Positions 63,075 through 64,000 of a stretch of DNA of 64,000 bases are shown in pieces (within the stretch, counting starts at the first letter, position 1; each line of letters begins with the position of its first letter). Source of the stretch: Novosphingobium sp. TH158 (GTDB taxonomy: Bacteria; Pseudomonadota; Alphaproteobacteria; Sphingomonadales; Sphingomonadaceae); the NCBI RefSeq assembly GCF_002855555.1, contig NZ_PKRT01000002.1, positions 1 through 64,000 of the forward strand. The letters are read 5' to 3'. A model generated the notes under the pieces. That model saw only the letters and a list, made by a program, of their open reading frames with translations, was not told where the DNA came from and did no database searches. Position numbers and translations under genes: made by a program.

Positions 63075-63749
63075 CTATTCCAGCGAATCGAGCACATAGC
63101 CGAGCGAGCGGACGGTGCGCAGCGGATCGGGCGCGCCCGCCGCCACCAGCGATCGGCGCAGGCGGCCGATCCACACGTCCACCGTGCGCTCGTCGATACC
63201 CAAAGCGTGCTTACCAAGGTGCTCGATCAGCGCCCCGCGCGAAAAGACCTGGTCAGGGTTCTCGAGGAAATGGACGAACAGGCGGAATTCGTTGGGCCGC
63301 AGCGAAACGATGCTGCCTTCAAAGCGTACCTGGTGCGCTGCGATATCTACCGCGATGCCGCCGTGGCGGTGAACCTGGCGGGGAGCCAGCGCAGCGGTGC
63401 GTGCGCCGGCCCCGTCAACCCGCTCGACGATCCTGTCTGCATCGAGCGGCCCGAGCAGGTAATCATCGGCCCCGGCCTGCAGGGCCCTGCGGCGCGCCTC
63501 CATGTCGGCGCTTTCCAGCACCATGGTCAGGTGCGCGCGCCGGGTCGGTCCGGCATCACGCAAGCGTCGGCAGAGTTCGAGCCCGGACATCTGCGGGCAG
63601 ATCCAGTCGATGAAGGCCCAGACCCGGCCTTCCGAAGCATCTGCCGATGGCAGGTCGGATAGGTCATGCAAGCGCCACGACGGGCGCCGCTGGCGCAGTT
63701 CGCTCACCAAATGCGGCGGCGGATCGGTTATCAGGACAGTTGTCATCAT
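63075..63749 (-). CDS. OmpR/PhoB-type response regulator with an atypical receiver
   Basis: The 224-residue protein has an N-terminal receiver-like domain and a C-terminal winged helix (SLRPNEFRLFVHFLENPDQV, GIDERTVDVWIGRLRRSL, LRTVRSLGYVLD) of PhoB type. The phosphoacceptor-position Asp48 is present (FIDWICPQMSG), but the acidic pair is reduced (LITDPPP) and the conserved Lys is missing (LLGPLDADR), so signalling may be atypical or phosphorylation-independent. A Pho-box-like repeat lies 46 bases upstream, suggesting autoregulation. No histidine kinase adjoins it within the window. Confidence 0.8.
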   Translation of the reverse strand: MMTTVLITDPPPHLVSELRQRRPSWRLHDLSDLPSADASEGRVWAFIDWICPQMSGLELCRRLRDAGPTRRAHLTMVLESADMEARRRALQAGADDYLLGPLDADRIVERVDGAGARTAALAPRQVHRHGGIAVDIAAHQVRFEGSIVSLRPNEFRLFVHFLENPDQVFSRGALIEHLGKHALGIDERTVDVWIGRLRRSLVAAGAPDPLRTVRSLGYVLDSLE

Positions 63750-63795
63750 GGTTATGTTCGTAGAGATGTTGTTTGGGGAATGATGCCCTGCCGGG

Positions 63796-63813
63796 GTGAC
63801 GGTTTCATGACGG
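63796..63813 (-). promoter_or_regulatory. Pho-box-like repeat before the response regulator gene
   Basis: On the minus strand CCGTCAT-GAAA-CCGTCAC is two 7-base direct repeats 4 bases apart, each one or two bases from the Pho-box unit CTGTCAT, with an A-rich spacer. It is 46 bases before the start at 63749 and points in the right direction. Confidence 0.5.
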
Positions 63814-63907
63814 CCATGCGGCAGCCATGTTGCTGTCTGCGAGACGTAGTTTTTCCGTCGGACCGGTGCCATTGCCGCACTTGCCGCAGACTGTCAGGCC
63901 CCCGCCC

Positions 63908-63925
63908 GTGTCACACGACTGTCAC
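63908..63925 (+). promoter_or_regulatory. Pho-box-like repeat before the truncated right-edge gene
   Basis: GTGTCAC-ACGA-CTGTCAC is a 7-4-7 direct repeat close to the Pho-box unit CTGTCAT, followed by AT-rich ATAAAA. It lies 64 bases before the ATG at 63990 on the same strand. With the minus-strand repeat it gives a divergent pair in one 240-base region. Confidence 0.6.
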
Positions 63926-63989
63926 ATAAAACCGCGTGAATCCTGCGCATTTGCGGCCTAGAATCGTCTGCCGGAATTCAGGAGAGTCC

Positions 63990-64000
63990 ATGCGTTTTCA
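63990..64000 (+). CDS. 5' end of a truncated gene, probably phosphate-regulated
   Basis: An ATG follows CAGGAGAGTCC, a good ribosome binding site, and the next codons read MRF before the window ends. Nothing more can be read. The Pho-box-like repeat upstream suggests a phosphate uptake or scavenging protein, but that is inference. Confidence 0.4.

Overview
The window is about 64 kb of GC-rich DNA, densely coded on both strands, with many 1-4 base ATGA/GTGA/TGATG gene overlaps and GTG/TTG starts. Gene content (rpmH-rnpA-yidD-yidC-engB cluster, class A-like pyrB with a zinc-less dihydroorotase partner, several GGDEF/EAL/PilZ proteins, sugar porter, TauD-like dioxygenase, S1/P1 nuclease) suggests an alphaproteobacterium of the Sphingomonadales, probably Novosphingobium or a close relative. 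That placement is inference from recognised protein sequences; no rRNA gene is present. Most of the window is ordinary chromosome: one tRNA, no CRISPR array, no transposase.

Layout. 1-0.9 kb: a fragment resembling the C-terminus of a large DNA methylase. 1-15.7 kb: M13 metallopeptidase, cytochrome c', SDR, sugar porter, ThiF/MoeB-like protein, amidohydrolase, sirtuin, lysine/DAP genes dapB and dapE, endonuclease III, DctA-like symporter, cupin, S1/P1 nuclease and GST. 15.8-19.4 kb: VOC protein, then engB-yidC-yidD-rnpA-rpmH, read leftwards. 19.6-27 kb: ClpP-like periplasmic protein, YifB-type ATPase, TetR, trigger factor, tRNA-Leu, MarR-like regulator, SppA. 27-31.7 kb: pyrB (fused in frame to a small HTH-like module) with an inactive dihydroorotase, then glnB-glnA behind sigma-54-like promoter elements. 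31.7-37 kb: a CHASE4-GGDEF-EAL protein, Bpt aminoacyl transferase, TauD/TfdA dioxygenase and TetR with a palindromic operator.

37-41 kb is the clear accessory segment: a terminase-small-subunit-like HTH protein, a 56-residue protein, a low-GC 687-residue protein joining a GHKL ATPase to a PD-(D/E)XK nuclease-like domain, and a ccdAB toxin-antitoxin pair. The GHKL-nuclease gene is the best candidate for an undescribed, probably anti-phage or anti-plasmid, system.

41-50 kb: lepA, then an operon of a PAS-GGDEF-EAL-PilZ protein, a JmjC/cupin-like oxygenase and a GNAT acyltransferase, followed by a second, membrane-anchored GGDEF-EAL-PilZ paralogue. 50-64 kb: ferredoxin-NADP reductase, acyltransferase 3, dnaN, fabG, a secreted beta-propeller protein, fabD, a divergent LD-carboxypeptidase/Mur-ligase pair (murein recycling), a PilZ protein, an esterase, a DUF808 protein and an OmpR/PhoB-type regulator. 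That regulator and the truncated gene at the right edge are each preceded by a 7-4-7 Pho-box-like repeat, pointing to a phosphate regulon that continues beyond the window.
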